A DNA stretch of 64,000 bases, taken from the NCBI RefSeq assembly GCF_037975245.1, contig NC_092574.1, positions 9,399,713 through 9,463,712 of the forward strand, written 5' to 3'. This document shows, piece by piece, positions 11,201-26,146 of this stretch. This stretch comes from Apostichopus japonicus (Eukaryota > Echinodermata > Holothuroidea > Aspidochirotida > Stichopodidae). Positions within the stretch are counted from its first letter, which is position 1. Every line of letters starts with the position of its first letter. A model generated the notes under the pieces. The model ran no database searches. It was not told where the DNA came from and saw nothing but the letters and a program-made list of their open reading frames with translations. A program made the translations under genes and the position numbers.

Positions 11201-14200
11201 TGATATTATCTTGAACAAGGAGATCAAAGTTTAACCGAGATCATTTGTAAAGCAATCGCTTGTTCTCTCCGACCTTGTGGTTTCACTCTATAAAGATGAG
11301 GAATTTTTTGGGGACAAAGAGCTTACCTTTCACAATGGCATGTAACTCACTGTTCCACACAGTACATGTATATTCATTACAAAGTGTTTCATACCCGGCA
11401 AAGTGTCTTATGAAAGTTAATAGTGCATCGAGGCTTGGTTGCTATGGTTTCCACAGCTCATGTCAAAGTAATAGATTATGTATTATAACATTATAATCCT
11501 TTTGTAACTGCAATTCTGTTGATGACTTGTGGAGGTAGTGGGGGGGGGGGGGTTATTGGAGGTTGTAAAACTTCATGATTTATGTTATAATTTCAACCTT
11601 GGCATGTGGTTCTCAAGTTTTCTCAGCAATGAAAGCACTCAAGTTTTTAATATAGTTTATAGGTGCATTGAAAGTACCTTTCTTTTAAGTTCACTATTTA
11701 AGATCTACCCATGAATTTGATCTCCGATGTGCGGTACTTATTATTTTATGTCGTGGAAATGTACTTTTTATTTCTGGCTATAAAATTCTTTAGGTGTAGT
11801 ATGACTTGCATGTCTCAATATATTTGCCTAGTCAAGAAAGCTGATAATGTTTGTCCAATAAAGTTCTTTCCTTCTTCCTCTGTATTTTGTCAGGTCTACT
11901 TGGTCTCCAAAATTTGGTGTAAGTTCAATTTTCTTCTATATATTTTATTGTCATGACATGCGGCACCATTTTCTTGGTGATCTTGTGATAGAGAAATGTT
12001 CAGAAGGAATCGTTGACAAAAATTGACATAACCAGGTTTCTCAGTTGATTGAATTAGGCTTGTGAGTTGTTAATGTTGATGTTGGTGTTGATAATTAGTG
12101 GCCTATTAATATCCTTGATGAGACATTGTCATCATTCACTGGCAAACGGTAGGTCTATTGTTGATAACTCTTTGTTGAAAGAACAATAGTCTTGGGTGGT
12201 CATCGTGTCCTTCCTCTGGTTAGCTTGTCATCCTTCAAACATTTCACCTAAAGCAGGCAGCACACTGACCGACTGAAGAAGAATAAAATTCGGCAACTTA
12301 AACTCACTCTTTGTGAGGTTGGTTTTGATAGTCGTCAATACCCAGAGTAGTATATATTGATACACTGAATGACTGATATAACACAAGCTGAAAGACTTCT
12401 ATTCATGTTAATGAATCGGTGCTTGTTTAAGTCAAATGCAACATGATTTCCCCTGCGATTGGTCACGTTTGTCAAAACTGTTCAGTTTTAGTCATGAACC
12501 GCTGTGAACTGCAGAACCGTTGCCAACATTTTGAGAATGGTTCAGGTTATGCTTCCCGAACCACAGTGTGTAGAAACACACATACAAACTGCCCAACCTT
12601 CATCGATTACACAGATTACAATGAGTTGATTTGGGCCAGGTCGCATTCAGTCTGGTAGTTTGCAGCAATCTGAATGAAAGAGTTAAATGAACCTATGAGT
12701 GGAATTAGTTTGTAGAGGAGACATGCCTTAATTCCTTCAATCTAAAAACATTTGAGTACATCACAATACATTTATAAACAGTTGATACGTAATTCAAGGC
12801 TACAAACTATCGATGTTTAGGTACAGTATGTTTCTTTCGTCTGCAGTAAATAATTTGTGAAGCTCTGAATTTTGTCACTTGTAAACTACTATTATTCCTG
12901 TGTAAAAACCAACTGTGCTACATCTTTGCACTAGTATAGCAAGTTGCCCATTTTGGATAGCATTTTGCAATGTATGTATGTATGTATTACATGTATGTAT
13001 GTATGGGTGTATGTATGTGTGTATGTATACATGTATGTTTGTGAGTCGGATAAATTATTCCCCCATTCTGTGTGTTAATGGTTTGTTGTCTGATGTCATT
13101 TAAAATTCCATTAGCTAGTATAAATCTCTTTTCAGTAGCGTAGTCACGATAAGAGGACGAAAGTCCTTCAGAATTCTCAAATGCTCTTTACAAATGCAAA
13201 ACAAAAAACATGGAAACATATTTCACTTTCTATCCCATTATTTTTTTCCCAGGTTTTTTGCTGAAAACTATAACCGATCTGCCAGAAAAGTGCTTTCAGA
13301 ATCCTTTCATCCCAAGTTTGGGTGAGTGTGCGATCGAATCGGCCAAACTTGATCCATTATGAGCTGATGATTGCTCTCACCTGGACTTTTAATAGCAAAT
13401 ATGATATTGACACGGCATCAATGAAATTGAAAGTGGAAGGCTTATGTACCTTTAAGTTCCTTTTTCGTTGTTGTTCATTTTTAATTAACTTTGTTAATTT
13501 ATTATAAATGAAATGTTCTCATATAAAACAAAACCTGCTCTCCCTGTATTGGGTAGAGACGGATGTGATGTTGAGAAAACTCAAGCGGGCTGCATCGATG
13601 TATTTCCTGTAAAGGTTGCCTAGCATTACGAACCTTAAATGTTCTGCTTATGATGTATTTCTTGCCCTCAAAACTCCCAGTTAATAGTGTCCTGTAGTGG
13701 ACTGCCACCACAATACTTAAAGCAATTGGTAGCATGTGTAGTTGAACTTCTCCTCTCTCTCTTACAAATACATCATAACATAACTAGTAACATAATTTGT
13801 GACAAAATGGTGCATAAAACCTTGAACAAGTCTAAACTCAAAAATGCAGTTTAAATAGTCGGCCGACAGCAATTGTATAACAAGGGTACCTGAGCAAGGT
13901 ATAAACTTGACAGATAAAATTGTTGGTCTGCAACACTGGCATATTATGACTGTTTGGAGAGAAAAATCATAATTTTGAAAAAAAATACTAAACCAAGGGG
14001 ATGAAAAACACAGAAGAGACACAGCTAGTACTAAAGATTGGTCAGGTGACTCTGGTGAATCTGTCATGAAGTGGAATTTGGTTACAAAATGGCTACCAGC
14101 TGTTTCCAATCAAAGGTAGTATGTTCCGTTGGGTTGACTCTCTCTCAATCACTGCATTTGTTAGTTATTATTCCAATAATTGAATATTTAGTCATCTTCT

Positions 14201-15537
14201 CCATGCTGATTATGCACCGTTATCGATCTTTGAGAGGCAGAGCATCTTTCTGTAAATCCCTATCCTCTTCCCCATCATCCCCTTCTAGCCTAACCCACCT
14301 ATCCACTCCCCCATGCTACTATTGTGTAGTTGAATTAGCCGTTATCATGATTCATCGACTGATATTCCCTCATAAATAGTATCATTTGTGGAAACCACAC
14401 ATTTATTACGTTAATTAAAATGTATTATAATGTCCATTAACAGTTGACATGATTTTTAACTGAAATCTACAGCTTTCAGCTTGGGTGGTTATTTTAAGCT
14501 AAATGATATTTGCTTTCTCTTTCGTCTAAAGGTATTCATTTGCTGTGGTTGGCATTAACCTTACTAGCCTCATATTGGAACTCCTTTGCAAGGAACAACT
14601 CAAGTCTCATTTTTATAACTCGGTCTCAGGCGAACCTTCTTTGTATCATTTTCACAGAGTTTATTGTGAGTAACACAGCTTATTTCATCTGGGGATACAT
14701 TTTCTTGAATTAATTTATTTGAGGGTGACTGAGGCATTACATATTAGTTTATGTAAATGCATACAATACATTTTATCGCTGGCTTCATAAGTTCATAAAT
14801 TCATAAAGGTCTAGCCTTGTATGTAGACAGTTTGACAAATCAGGTGGTGTTTTCATAAATAAACAGCGAGTATTCCAGCCGACACTCTGAACGTAATCTG
14901 TCAAGTAACTTGCTTGAGTTATACCATATCCCATATATACCTTTCAGGTTGGGACAATGATTGTAATGCTAATACCACTCTGTACTGTCCTTTCGTAGTA
15001 TGCCTCACAGCACTCGTACTGACAGTATGAACAGTTCCTAACCTTTATCTGATAGTAACAGGACATTCATACTGCTCATACTGACAGTATGAACAGTTCC
15101 TAACTTTTATCTGATAGAAACAGGATATTCATACTGCTCATACTGTCAGTATGAACAGTTCCTAACCTATATCTGATAGTAACAGGACATGCATACTGCT
15201 CATACTGTCAGTACAAGTACTTTGAAGCTGGACATGTAAGTATAGTGCGTATAAAAAAATGTCATTTTAGGAGATTTTTTTTTTATTCGGAATATCTTTT
15301 GAAAGAGAATAATCTTGTATGCCATGACAGTTTTACACAGGCTATGTTTTTGCCTTCTATTTTTTCCCCCCTCCCTGTGCAGGTCACGTGTTTTGTGAAT
15401 TCCATGATTTTTGGTTCGCTGAGGAGCCAGAGAGTGTAATGGAATTCAGTAGGATCCTAGAGCTGTACAAGGTTCACCTACTGTCAAGACTGACAACACC
15501 AGGAATGAGGTTACACAGTGAATTCTTAGCAGATTGA
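8100..15537 (+). CDS. ELMOD2: ELMO domain-containing protein, ELMOD1/2 type (whole gene, 8 coding exons)
   Basis: Coding exons join as 8100-8247, 8978-9104, 9824-9953, 10691-10799, 11894-11918, 13253-13321, 14532-14665 and 15383-15537; phases agree at every junction and give 298 codons plus TGA. The protein has an aromatic, basic N-terminus, a middle region with SLSKSKL, then the ELMO domain with LxxRxxxQW (Arg149) and GFQGNDPATDFRGMG (about 158-172), HPKFGYSFAVVGIN and WFAEEPESVMEF. ELMOD proteins are GTPase-activating proteins for ARF and ARL2 GTPases, and the arginine in this motif is the key GAP residue in human ELMOD2. Length matches ELMOD2 (about 293) better than ELMOD1 (334), and the ELMOD1-specific insert before GYSFAIVG is absent. 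The ATG at 8100 has an in-frame TAA shortly upstream. ELMOD1 versus ELMOD2 naming is uncertain; family assignment is not. Confidence 0.9.
8978..9104 (+). CDS. ELMOD2: ELMOD coding exon 2
   Basis: Acceptor ctctttacag, donor GAAGG|gttagt, entry phase 1 and exit phase 2. Encodes EYSLSKSKLAALKILLV and a helical stretch ending in DITRNEG, corresponding to the segment between the basic N-terminus and the ELMO domain in the family. Confidence 0.85.
9824..9953 (+). CDS. ELMOD2: ELMOD coding exon 3
   Basis: Acceptor tcgtttag, donor TTAAAG|gtaaaa, exit phase 0. Encodes FRPALLQCLRHISGYQKLV and a charged helix ending DDHEQQLLK. This matches the family segment (ACLLQIVGYRNLI, then HEEMLLKLW) just before the ELMO core. 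Confidence 0.87.
10691..10799 (+). CDS. ELMOD2: ELMOD coding exon 4 (GAP motif)
   Basis: Acceptor cctctctag, donor ATGG|gtgagc. Encodes LWSLLKPGVPLEARKTKQW followed by GELGFQGNDPATDFRGMG, the diagnostic ELMO-domain signature with the GAP arginine (Arg149) and the invariant TDFRGMG. Exit phase 1 splits the glycine codon completed by the microexon. Confidence 0.93.
10799..11893. other. ELMOD intron 4
   Basis: About 1.1 kb with a poly-C run (11090-11098) and a poly-G run (11540-11552). No other exon is needed by phase or alignment. Confidence 0.6.
11894..11918 (+). CDS. ELMOD2: ELMOD coding exon 5 (25-nt microexon)
   Basis: A 25-base exon bounded by attttgtcag and GGT|gtaagt. It supplies GLLGLQNLV, exactly the residues expected between TDFRGMG and FFAENY in ELMO domains. 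Without it exon 4 cannot join exon 6 in frame (phase 1 into phase 2) and the conserved LLGLxNL segment would be missing. The donor giving 25 nt (GT|gtaagt) is stronger than the alternative two bases upstream and is the one that keeps frame. Confidence 0.9.
12964..13045. repeat. TATG tetranucleotide microsatellite
   Basis: Imperfect TATG/GTATG repeats interrupted by TACATG, inside ELMOD intron 5. Confidence 0.85.
13253..13321 (+). CDS. ELMOD2: ELMOD coding exon 6
   Basis: Acceptor tttttttcccag, donor TTTGG|gtgagt. Encodes FFAENYNRSARKVLSESFHPKFG, matching the family YFAExxxxxAxxVLSxSxHPK block. Confidence 0.9.
14532..14665 (+). CDS. ELMOD2: ELMOD coding exon 7
   Basis: Acceptor tcgtctaaag, donor TTTATT|gtgagt. 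Encodes YSFAVVGINLTSLILELL, then LKSHFYN and LYHFHRVY, the central ELMO-domain helices (family pattern YSFAIVGINxTxLxxxLL). Exit phase 1. Confidence 0.91.
15008..15225. repeat. 62-bp minisatellite with palindromic core
   Basis: About three and a half copies of a roughly 62-bp unit inside the last ELMOD intron. Each junction carries a near-perfect palindrome, CATACTGACAGTATG, alternating with ACTGTCAGT. It lies about 160 bp upstream of the last exon and does not include exon sequence. Confidence 0.82.
15383..15537 (+). CDS. ELMOD2: ELMOD coding exon 8 (last)
   Basis: Acceptor ccctgtgcag. Encodes CHVFCEFHDFWFAEEPESVM, then EFSRILELY and a short tail ending LHSEFLAD and TGA. The EFxxFWxEExPxxxMxF block is the conserved C-terminal part of the ELMO domain. 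Confidence 0.9.
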
Positions 15538-18500
15538 TGCTAACGTGTGAACCAAACACTCTGGTATCTGCAATAGTATGGTAATTGGGAGTTAGTTGTG
15601 GCAGCAGCCATGATACATGGAAGATCTCAGGGTTCTGCTCATTAATATGAAATGAATTATCATGATCAAAGTTGATGTTTGTAATCATTCTCTAGTAATA
15701 CTCTTGGAATAGGTATGACCATTTATATGAAACCGGTGGTTGTTGTAATGCGACCTTAAAGTAGCTTAAGTTTGGCCATGAAGATATATTATGCTTACTT
15801 TTGAGCATCAGAAAATCAGTCCTTCTTCCAATGTTGCCCTCAAAAATATGATTCACATCTCAACAAATGACTATGGGATACCTTAGTAATAAGAATAATT
15901 ATTGTTATTATTATTATGGGATAGTGGGATACCTTATATCAAAATGTGACTTCACTCAATCAAAAAGTGTGGAGAGGATTTTGCAATAATTTACGTAACT
16001 AGATTTGCGCTTGCTTCAAGAGTACTCCATCTTATTTATTTCTACACAAAAAGGGCATAATGGATACAATCTTGGTGGCACATTGCAAATAAAAAAAGAA
16101 AAGAAAAACTATGGCCTGTCAATAGCATCCCTCAAGAAGGTATAAGCCTCAACTTCAGTCTCAGATAGCACAGTTGCCATGGCCTGAGTTCGGTCACCAG
16201 TTTCTATTTCATTCTAGACATGAGTTCTGCTTTATATTCAAATTTAACTAAAAAAACTCTTAACACGTAATAGTTTTGACAGTATTAATGTATTGTGGAG
16301 GATAGGGTTACAAATAGGATACACAAGAAGACCATAGCAAAACCTTTATGCACTTTTTTTTTTAACGAAGGAAGTACTTTCAATTTGGTTGGGCAATAAC
16401 TGTTGTAATTGATCATTACCTTAGCAGCTAGAAACAGCAATGTAATGTATCCTGTATATTTTTGGTATCAAGATAATTTTCTCATTTATGTTTCCCTAGG
16501 TGATATATATATGATTGGTATTATATTTTGCATGATGTCATTTGTCAAATATGTTAGGAATTCTTGCTGTCCATGGCTGTTTCCAACATTCCTCTAGGGT
16601 TTCTAAGACAGATTTAAATGTTATTAGTTGAAAGAGGAAATTCCACCAACTGTATGGGCTGCTTACATCAGTGAGTAGAAAACAGGATTTGTAGGTCAGA
16701 GGTCACTGGTATGAATTCTCCTTCAACCAATAATTTGTTTGCTCTTTCAAAATTTGTTTTCTAATTTGTTGATAACTTGATTATTCAAATCATATAAAGC
16801 ATCCCACAATATGCTGTTATACCTATAATTTAAACACACATTACATGTGCGTTTAAATTATTGCAAAACAGCTATATTAACGTTTACTTGTTGCAATTAT
16901 GTAGCCCACGTTAATCACCTCTTCGTGCCAAGCTTGTTTGCTAATATGCCATCATCAGTCATATTTGTGTGAAAAATGAGTACATCATACTTCCGAAATG
17001 GCATTGTGATGCATAGCATAATCTCTTCAGTATGCATATCGTAATTCATCCTGTGATATTTTATACATCGTCACAAAGAAAATCGGGACAATTTAGTTTG
17101 CCGGAGGGACAGTATGTTTACTTTGCAAAAGTACGGGACAATCCTTTTTAATTAGTATGTATAGTAACACTACATGGTAGAGACTCTGCTTCAGACAATG
17201 AGAGTTATGTAGGCAATTAGAGATCCATTTAAAGAACAATAGTACAGTATCCGTATCTTTCAATAATGACAGTAAATCGCTGGACGTATTCAACTAAATA
17301 TAGAGACCAGGGTCTACTTGCAACATAGTCATCAATTCATATTCTTTTCAAACTAGATTTTAACAGTTGTAATCATTTCTCATATGTATACATCATGGTG
17401 GTTGAACACTATTTTATTTATCTTATTAATCTTAGCACTGGTTTTGCCAAGAACAATATAGTTAAGACTTGTACTTACTCTTATACTGGCCTTCAGTCGG
17501 TTTTGGAATGCTCTGCGCATAGTTCTACAAGTTTTAATTTCTTCGGTTGACAACAATTGTGTAATTAACAAGTAAATCCAGGGGAAACTGTTTCATACTG
17601 GAAAATGTTATAACTTGACAAGGAGCATATATAGGGGTATTCTAGTGAACATTTAATATCTTTTGGTTTGATACATTGTGATTGATGAACAAAATAATGA
17701 GTACATTGGTGTATAGAAATATTTTAGGTTTGTAAACTTCAGGAGGAAATATGGTAGAGATTTCTGCAAAACTTATTTTGTTTATAGTGTATGACTATTG
17801 TGGATTTATGTCACAGTATAATTTGCACGAATGTTATCGCCTATGTTTTTTGCCAACTGAAATTCATCTTTTAGATATAATTGTATTATAATGTTCTGAA
17901 AGTGACTCATTTTGCAATGCTTTATTTGATAAGTCCAAGATAGAAGAGAGTATAATCTTGCTGAGGGAATTATACTTGGTAGACAATCATATAAAAGCAT
18001 GAATTTTGCATGCTTCTGTACAATCTAAATAACTACCACCCTAAAACATGACACATATCCTTGTTTCAGGTATCATTGTAATCTGATTGGTAACTTCCAT
18101 CTTGCTAGTCTTTTACTGAAAGTGTGAGTTTTAGATAAGCATTTCCTAGACTGTACTTTGTGAATAAGATTTCATGTGAAACTTTCTTTTTAAATGATTT
18201 CAATGTTACTATATGCAATATTCTGATGCTGTATATTGATTTGACGGGAGGGTTGAGCTTGTAATGTAGAATATAGGAGGTACAGCAGAGAGCCCCCACC
18301 ATGCTCTCCATTTATAAATCGAGCAGATCTCATCTGCATATGAATGGAGCAATTGTTATCTTCGCTGAATAATCCTTGTCTTTCCTTTAATCGTGTTATG
18401 CGATTCATACAAACGTAAGGAAAAGTCTTTGAAACTATATCGTATATCCCAGCTTTACAATCTGTGACATATATATTCCAACATACTCATCCTAAACTCA

Positions 18501-21156
18501 GTTAAGAACTGGTCAAGGTTTGGTGGATCTGGTCCTTCAACCCTCAAAAAGCAAGTTTCACCCTCGTGCTGGCCAAGGTAATTTCAGAACACACATAGGA
18601 CATAGAAATACCCAAGATTAACAACATATGTAAATTCTGTGGACTTTGTTTACTTTACAGGTATAGGCTGTGTTCAAAGAGGGGTTTTGTTTTTCACTCA
18701 TAAATTACCTTGCGTATGCATTAACTACCCAGCCTGATGCCTATAAGGAGACGTTAAATGGACAATGCACCCATGGAGTTGTATTTAGTCGAGAAATGAT
18801 GTACTACACTGATTAATCTGTATTAATATTTTATTAGTTTTTGCCTATTTGTCTCTTCATATCATTCCTTTCTTTATAAGGTGCAAGTGCAACATTTTTT
18901 AATTATTTTGTATTTACCTCTTGTTGTGAAAATACAAGTTTACTATAAAAATATGCTTTTGCCTCTTTTTCTCATTATTTTGCATTCCAGGTTGTTTTCA
19001 TTGTCCGTCAAAAGACAAACACAGGCATGGGGGAATGATAACATTTAATGGAATAGCACGTAGGTACACTTCAGTTCTGAACAATTACAGTAACCATGGA
19101 AACAAATGTACTCAATTCCTTCACTTGACTGTTTAGTGTTAAGATAATGATGAAGTCACATTTTGTACCACAAGTAAACTGGGTGCAATGTGAATAGTTA
19201 CATGTGCAAATTGGCAAACTGCATATCTTTCCTACTTCATTATAACAAATGTTGTTTTTAACATTTATGTAGTTGACCTAATGGCTTTGATTTATTCAAT
19301 GGGTGAAGAACTGAGCCTGCAAAAACTGGATCCCAAAGGAGTCATATTGGGGAAGTTGGTCACATGTGTTCTGTAGTGTCTTGTAAATGTTGATATTTGC
19401 TGTCTTTTACATTACAGTACATATTACCAAAACTAAATAGTAAAAAGTTAACAATATTAAAAGATATCTCAGTTGTTTTTTCTTATGTCAGGATTCTTAG
19501 TTTTATGGCAAAAAGATGGTTTTGTTAAATGGTAGATGGCAATGTATCTTCAAAACAAGATATCAGACGAAAAAGGAAGCAAAGGCAGAATTGTGGGTTA
19601 ACTGTTTTCAACAAAATATTGAATGAACATTTGATTTTCTCATTGAAGTATAACAAGCAGATGGAGTAATGGATATAAACAAAAGTATTCTTACAATCAA
19701 AAATCTTTCAGCTAAACTTGTCCTCAAAGATCATCTTCATTACCCTAAAACTTAGGCTGTTTTTGGGGAACAATTGCTGAAAGTTTCCAAAGGTTCATTC
19801 TTGTAGGTTTTAACCCTCAAACCTTTCAGAATTGGTAGAGGATCAAGTTGGACAACTACATATTTAATGAGAAAAATGCTTCAGTCAGCCAAGAAGGTGT
19901 TAAGAGCTTAAAAAGGAAAAGTGATGGCCATTTTTCAATCTGTTTTGCATGTTTACAATTTACTGATTGCCTTCAGTCCAAAACTGTTCCAAAAAACAAA
20001 CATATTTGTATCAAATATGATACTTTGCTGATCTTTAGCTGACAGTTCAATTTGAATATATGCTAGAAATGTTGAAAAATTAGCAATTAACTGTTATCAG
20101 ACCCTCGCAAGATCTGGGGCTCTCCAAGTTAGTTGGACCTTCTCAATGCTCTTCAACAATGTTCAAACCTTGAAACCATTAAGAATTGAACTTTTGAAAA
20201 CTTTTTTAAGAAAATTTTAAAATGTTAACACCCCAAGGCGATTGCTGAAATCCCAAGGATGTTAACACCCCATGGATTCAGTTCAGTTATTATATATGTA
20301 CAAAACATACATATATTCATACTAATACCATATGAGCCCTCATAACCACACAAACTCATCTGGTCCACTGATGAGCATTTACTGAAATTTAACAGTGGTT
20401 CGATCATCAATCTGTGCGTTTCCATCTTCTCTTTGCTGCATATCCTTATTTTCCTTTAACAGCAACGTTTTCCTTCAATAGTAACAAATTCAACACTAAA
20501 CCTGTTGGATCTCTGAACTATGCTAAAGTCTGCACCAAAAAATAAAAGGAGAAAAAGACCTGATACTTGTGAACTTATCCAGCACCATGCCAAAAGCAAA
20601 ATAATTGCTTATATGTTCTCCTAAAGTGTACCCAGAAAACGGTTCCAAGTTTCTGGCGAGAGTTTGATATGAAACCAGTCAATGAGATGGCACTAGAAGG
20701 TCGATTGCCTAACATTTTGCTATGTCAACAGAAGTTGTTACTGAATACAAAGGTTTATGGAAATGGTTCAATTTACCTTTGAAAGTAAAAGAAAACGGTG
20801 AACTAGTATCACTATAAGTATTAAAGAGCTCTAGTAAGTTTTAAACCTAACATCTGGGCATCCTTATTAAACCAGAAAGCCCCCAGACTTTTGTGATTCC
20901 TTGCCACATTTCATATGAGAATATTTAACGTAACACATGCAAACATTTTTTAAATTTTGACCATTGTTGACTACGAGTTCAGTAAGGTGGCAGGTAATAT
21001 ATTTTGTGTCTATTTTCTTTAACTTCGTTCAAAAAGATACCAAATGCCTTGTATCTCTCCATTGAACAGGATGATACGTAACCTCACATGAATCCAAAGA
21101 TTTCCGTCAAAACGTAAACCATTGCTGTTGATTGCTCGCAGAAAGTGGCTGCAAAG
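15538..21156. other. Intergenic region between convergent ELMOD and RBX1; no gene recognised
   Basis: AT-rich and without supportable exons. It should contain the 3' untranslated regions of both converging genes. A possible polyadenylation signal for ELMOD lies at 16088. No tandem repeat above background was seen apart from a short ACACCCCAAGG/ACACCCCATGG pair near 20230-20275. Confidence 0.5.
16088..16093 (+). terminator. Candidate polyadenylation signal, ELMOD
   Basis: AATAAA about 550 bases after the stop codon, followed by an A-rich run. It is the first canonical hexamer I found downstream; in AT-rich DNA this is weak evidence. Confidence 0.3.
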
Positions 21157-24566
<3,410 letters not shown>

Positions 24567-25273
24567 TCCTTGTATTATTACATAGAATACTAATGTCAGG
24601 ACTAAACTATTATTACTATGTAAGTTGGGGTTCAGGAGGTTAGGAACGATGTTCAGTATGGAACGCCGAGAGTAAACTTTACGATGGTGTTTGTAAGAAC
24701 GTGGTGACTTTGTGGTTTGTAAGAACGTGGTTTGTAAGAACGTGGTTTGTAAGAACGATGGTGACTTCTTCAACAATCGCTTTGACTGATGTTGGGTACA
24801 AATGGTCTTCATGTGTAAGCCTTACGTGAGTCAGATACGCAATCCTTTCACAATCGTTTACATATTTAACCATGAAACTCGTGCCAAACATTCCTTGCAC
24901 CAGGCAGTCGTGGCAATCAGCTAGCCAATGTGCGAATTGTATGAGTACCACCCAACATTGAAATATTCAAAAGGAAGTGATGGGCGTTTATCAATCTTTA
25001 CATAACTAGGGCTGTTATTCAGGCAAGATCAACCGACTCCCTGGGTTTAAGGCATTGAAGACTCGCCCCAAACCGTGTGTGGCCATCTGAAAAAGTTAAC
25101 TTTCCGTTGCTTGGTAAAATTAATACCTCAAATGGTGCATTCTGAGGCATATATAATTTCTAAATCTTGACTTTTTGTGTGTGGTTGAAAAAGTGATCTA
25201 CACCCATAGAAATTATTGCCAACAGTTGTCAATTAAAGGATGACTGAAGGCAGAGTTAGTCTTCAAATGCTTA
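24567..25273. other. RBX1 upstream region
   Basis: Contains the presumed RBX1 promoter and 5' UTR. A 15-bp unit reading GTGGTTTGTAAGAAC is repeated about four times at 24684-24758, 120-190 bases upstream of the start codon. No TATA box is evident. Confidence 0.45.
24684..24758. repeat. 15-bp tandem repeat upstream of RBX1
   Basis: About four copies of GTGGTTTGTAAGAAC, one separated by a GTGACTTT insertion. It explains the iterated FLQTT/NHVLT peptides seen in translations of this strand. Confidence 0.8.
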
Positions 25274-26146
25274 CCAGTCAAAACGTCCCTTTACCAAAAC
25301 GTTCCCGTATCAAAACGTCCCCGCTTATGGTCAAAACGTTCCCGTTGATCAAAACGTCCCAGTTGGTCAAAACGTCACCGTAAGACAAAACGTCCCCATC
25401 TATCACATTCATTCACAGTTGTGAATATATATTAATTTTAAGTTTTAATTTGGCTAAGTTAACGGCATGCATTGGATTACAGGCGCTAAATAAATCATGA
25501 AGGACTATATCGTTTAGGGCAGAGACGGGAAAGGGGGCTGGGCGCTTTAACCGTATTCCCCCTTCTAGACCATCAAAAAATAAGAAGGCAGAATAAATTC
25601 TGGAAAAGGTAGAAAAGTAGGCAAACAATCACCAAAATCAAAAATATAAAGTGTCTTCAGAAAAAAATAAACGTATGTGCTGTAGGAAAATATATATCAC
25701 TTTCATCCAGCCCGTCTCGCATATTCCAAAAGGAACTTTTTGTACGTAAACCAAAAAAAAAAATCTTTTTTATTCCCTTCCCTTAATATCGTATATATTC
25801 ATTCAGAAACCAACTCGTGTTTAAAAAATCCTATTACCCTACAGCCCTCTTGCATTCCCTTTTCTATTTATATTATCTTACCTCAGAAAATTATACTCAG
25901 AAATGTTTCCGCCCTCATACCCGGCACTTCCCACTCCTAAAAACTGTGTTTTCAACCTAAACTATACTTATCCTTACTCTTTGATTTGAAGTAAAAACAT
26001 CCACACTTGCATTCCAACTGATTATAAAAGCGGGGACATTTTGACTCACGGAGACGTTTTGACTGCGGGGACGTTTTGGTAAAAAGCGGGGACGTTTTGG
26101 TCTTAAAAAAAGCGGGGACGTTTTGGTAAAGGGACGTTTTGACTGG
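25274..26146. mobile_element. 873-bp foldback element with iterated AAAACGTCCC arms
   Basis: The left end, CCAGTCAAAACGTCCCTTTA and nine further bases, is repeated exactly in inverted orientation at the right end. Each arm then carries five to seven further copies of AAAACGTCCC (or AAAACGTTCCC) spaced by short linkers: 25275-25397 in direct and 26040-26140 in inverted orientation. The roughly 640-bp centre has no transposase-like frame. This is the architecture of foldback or MITE-type DNA elements with repetitive inverted termini. No convincing target duplication is visible; the flanks offer at best TA/AT. Confidence 0.8.

Noticed and set aside
24567-24812. Upstream extension of the RBX1 frame to an earlier ATG
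   Set aside because: The extension is largely translation of a 15-bp tandem repeat and has no counterpart in RBX1; the ATG at 24566 starts the conserved N-terminus.
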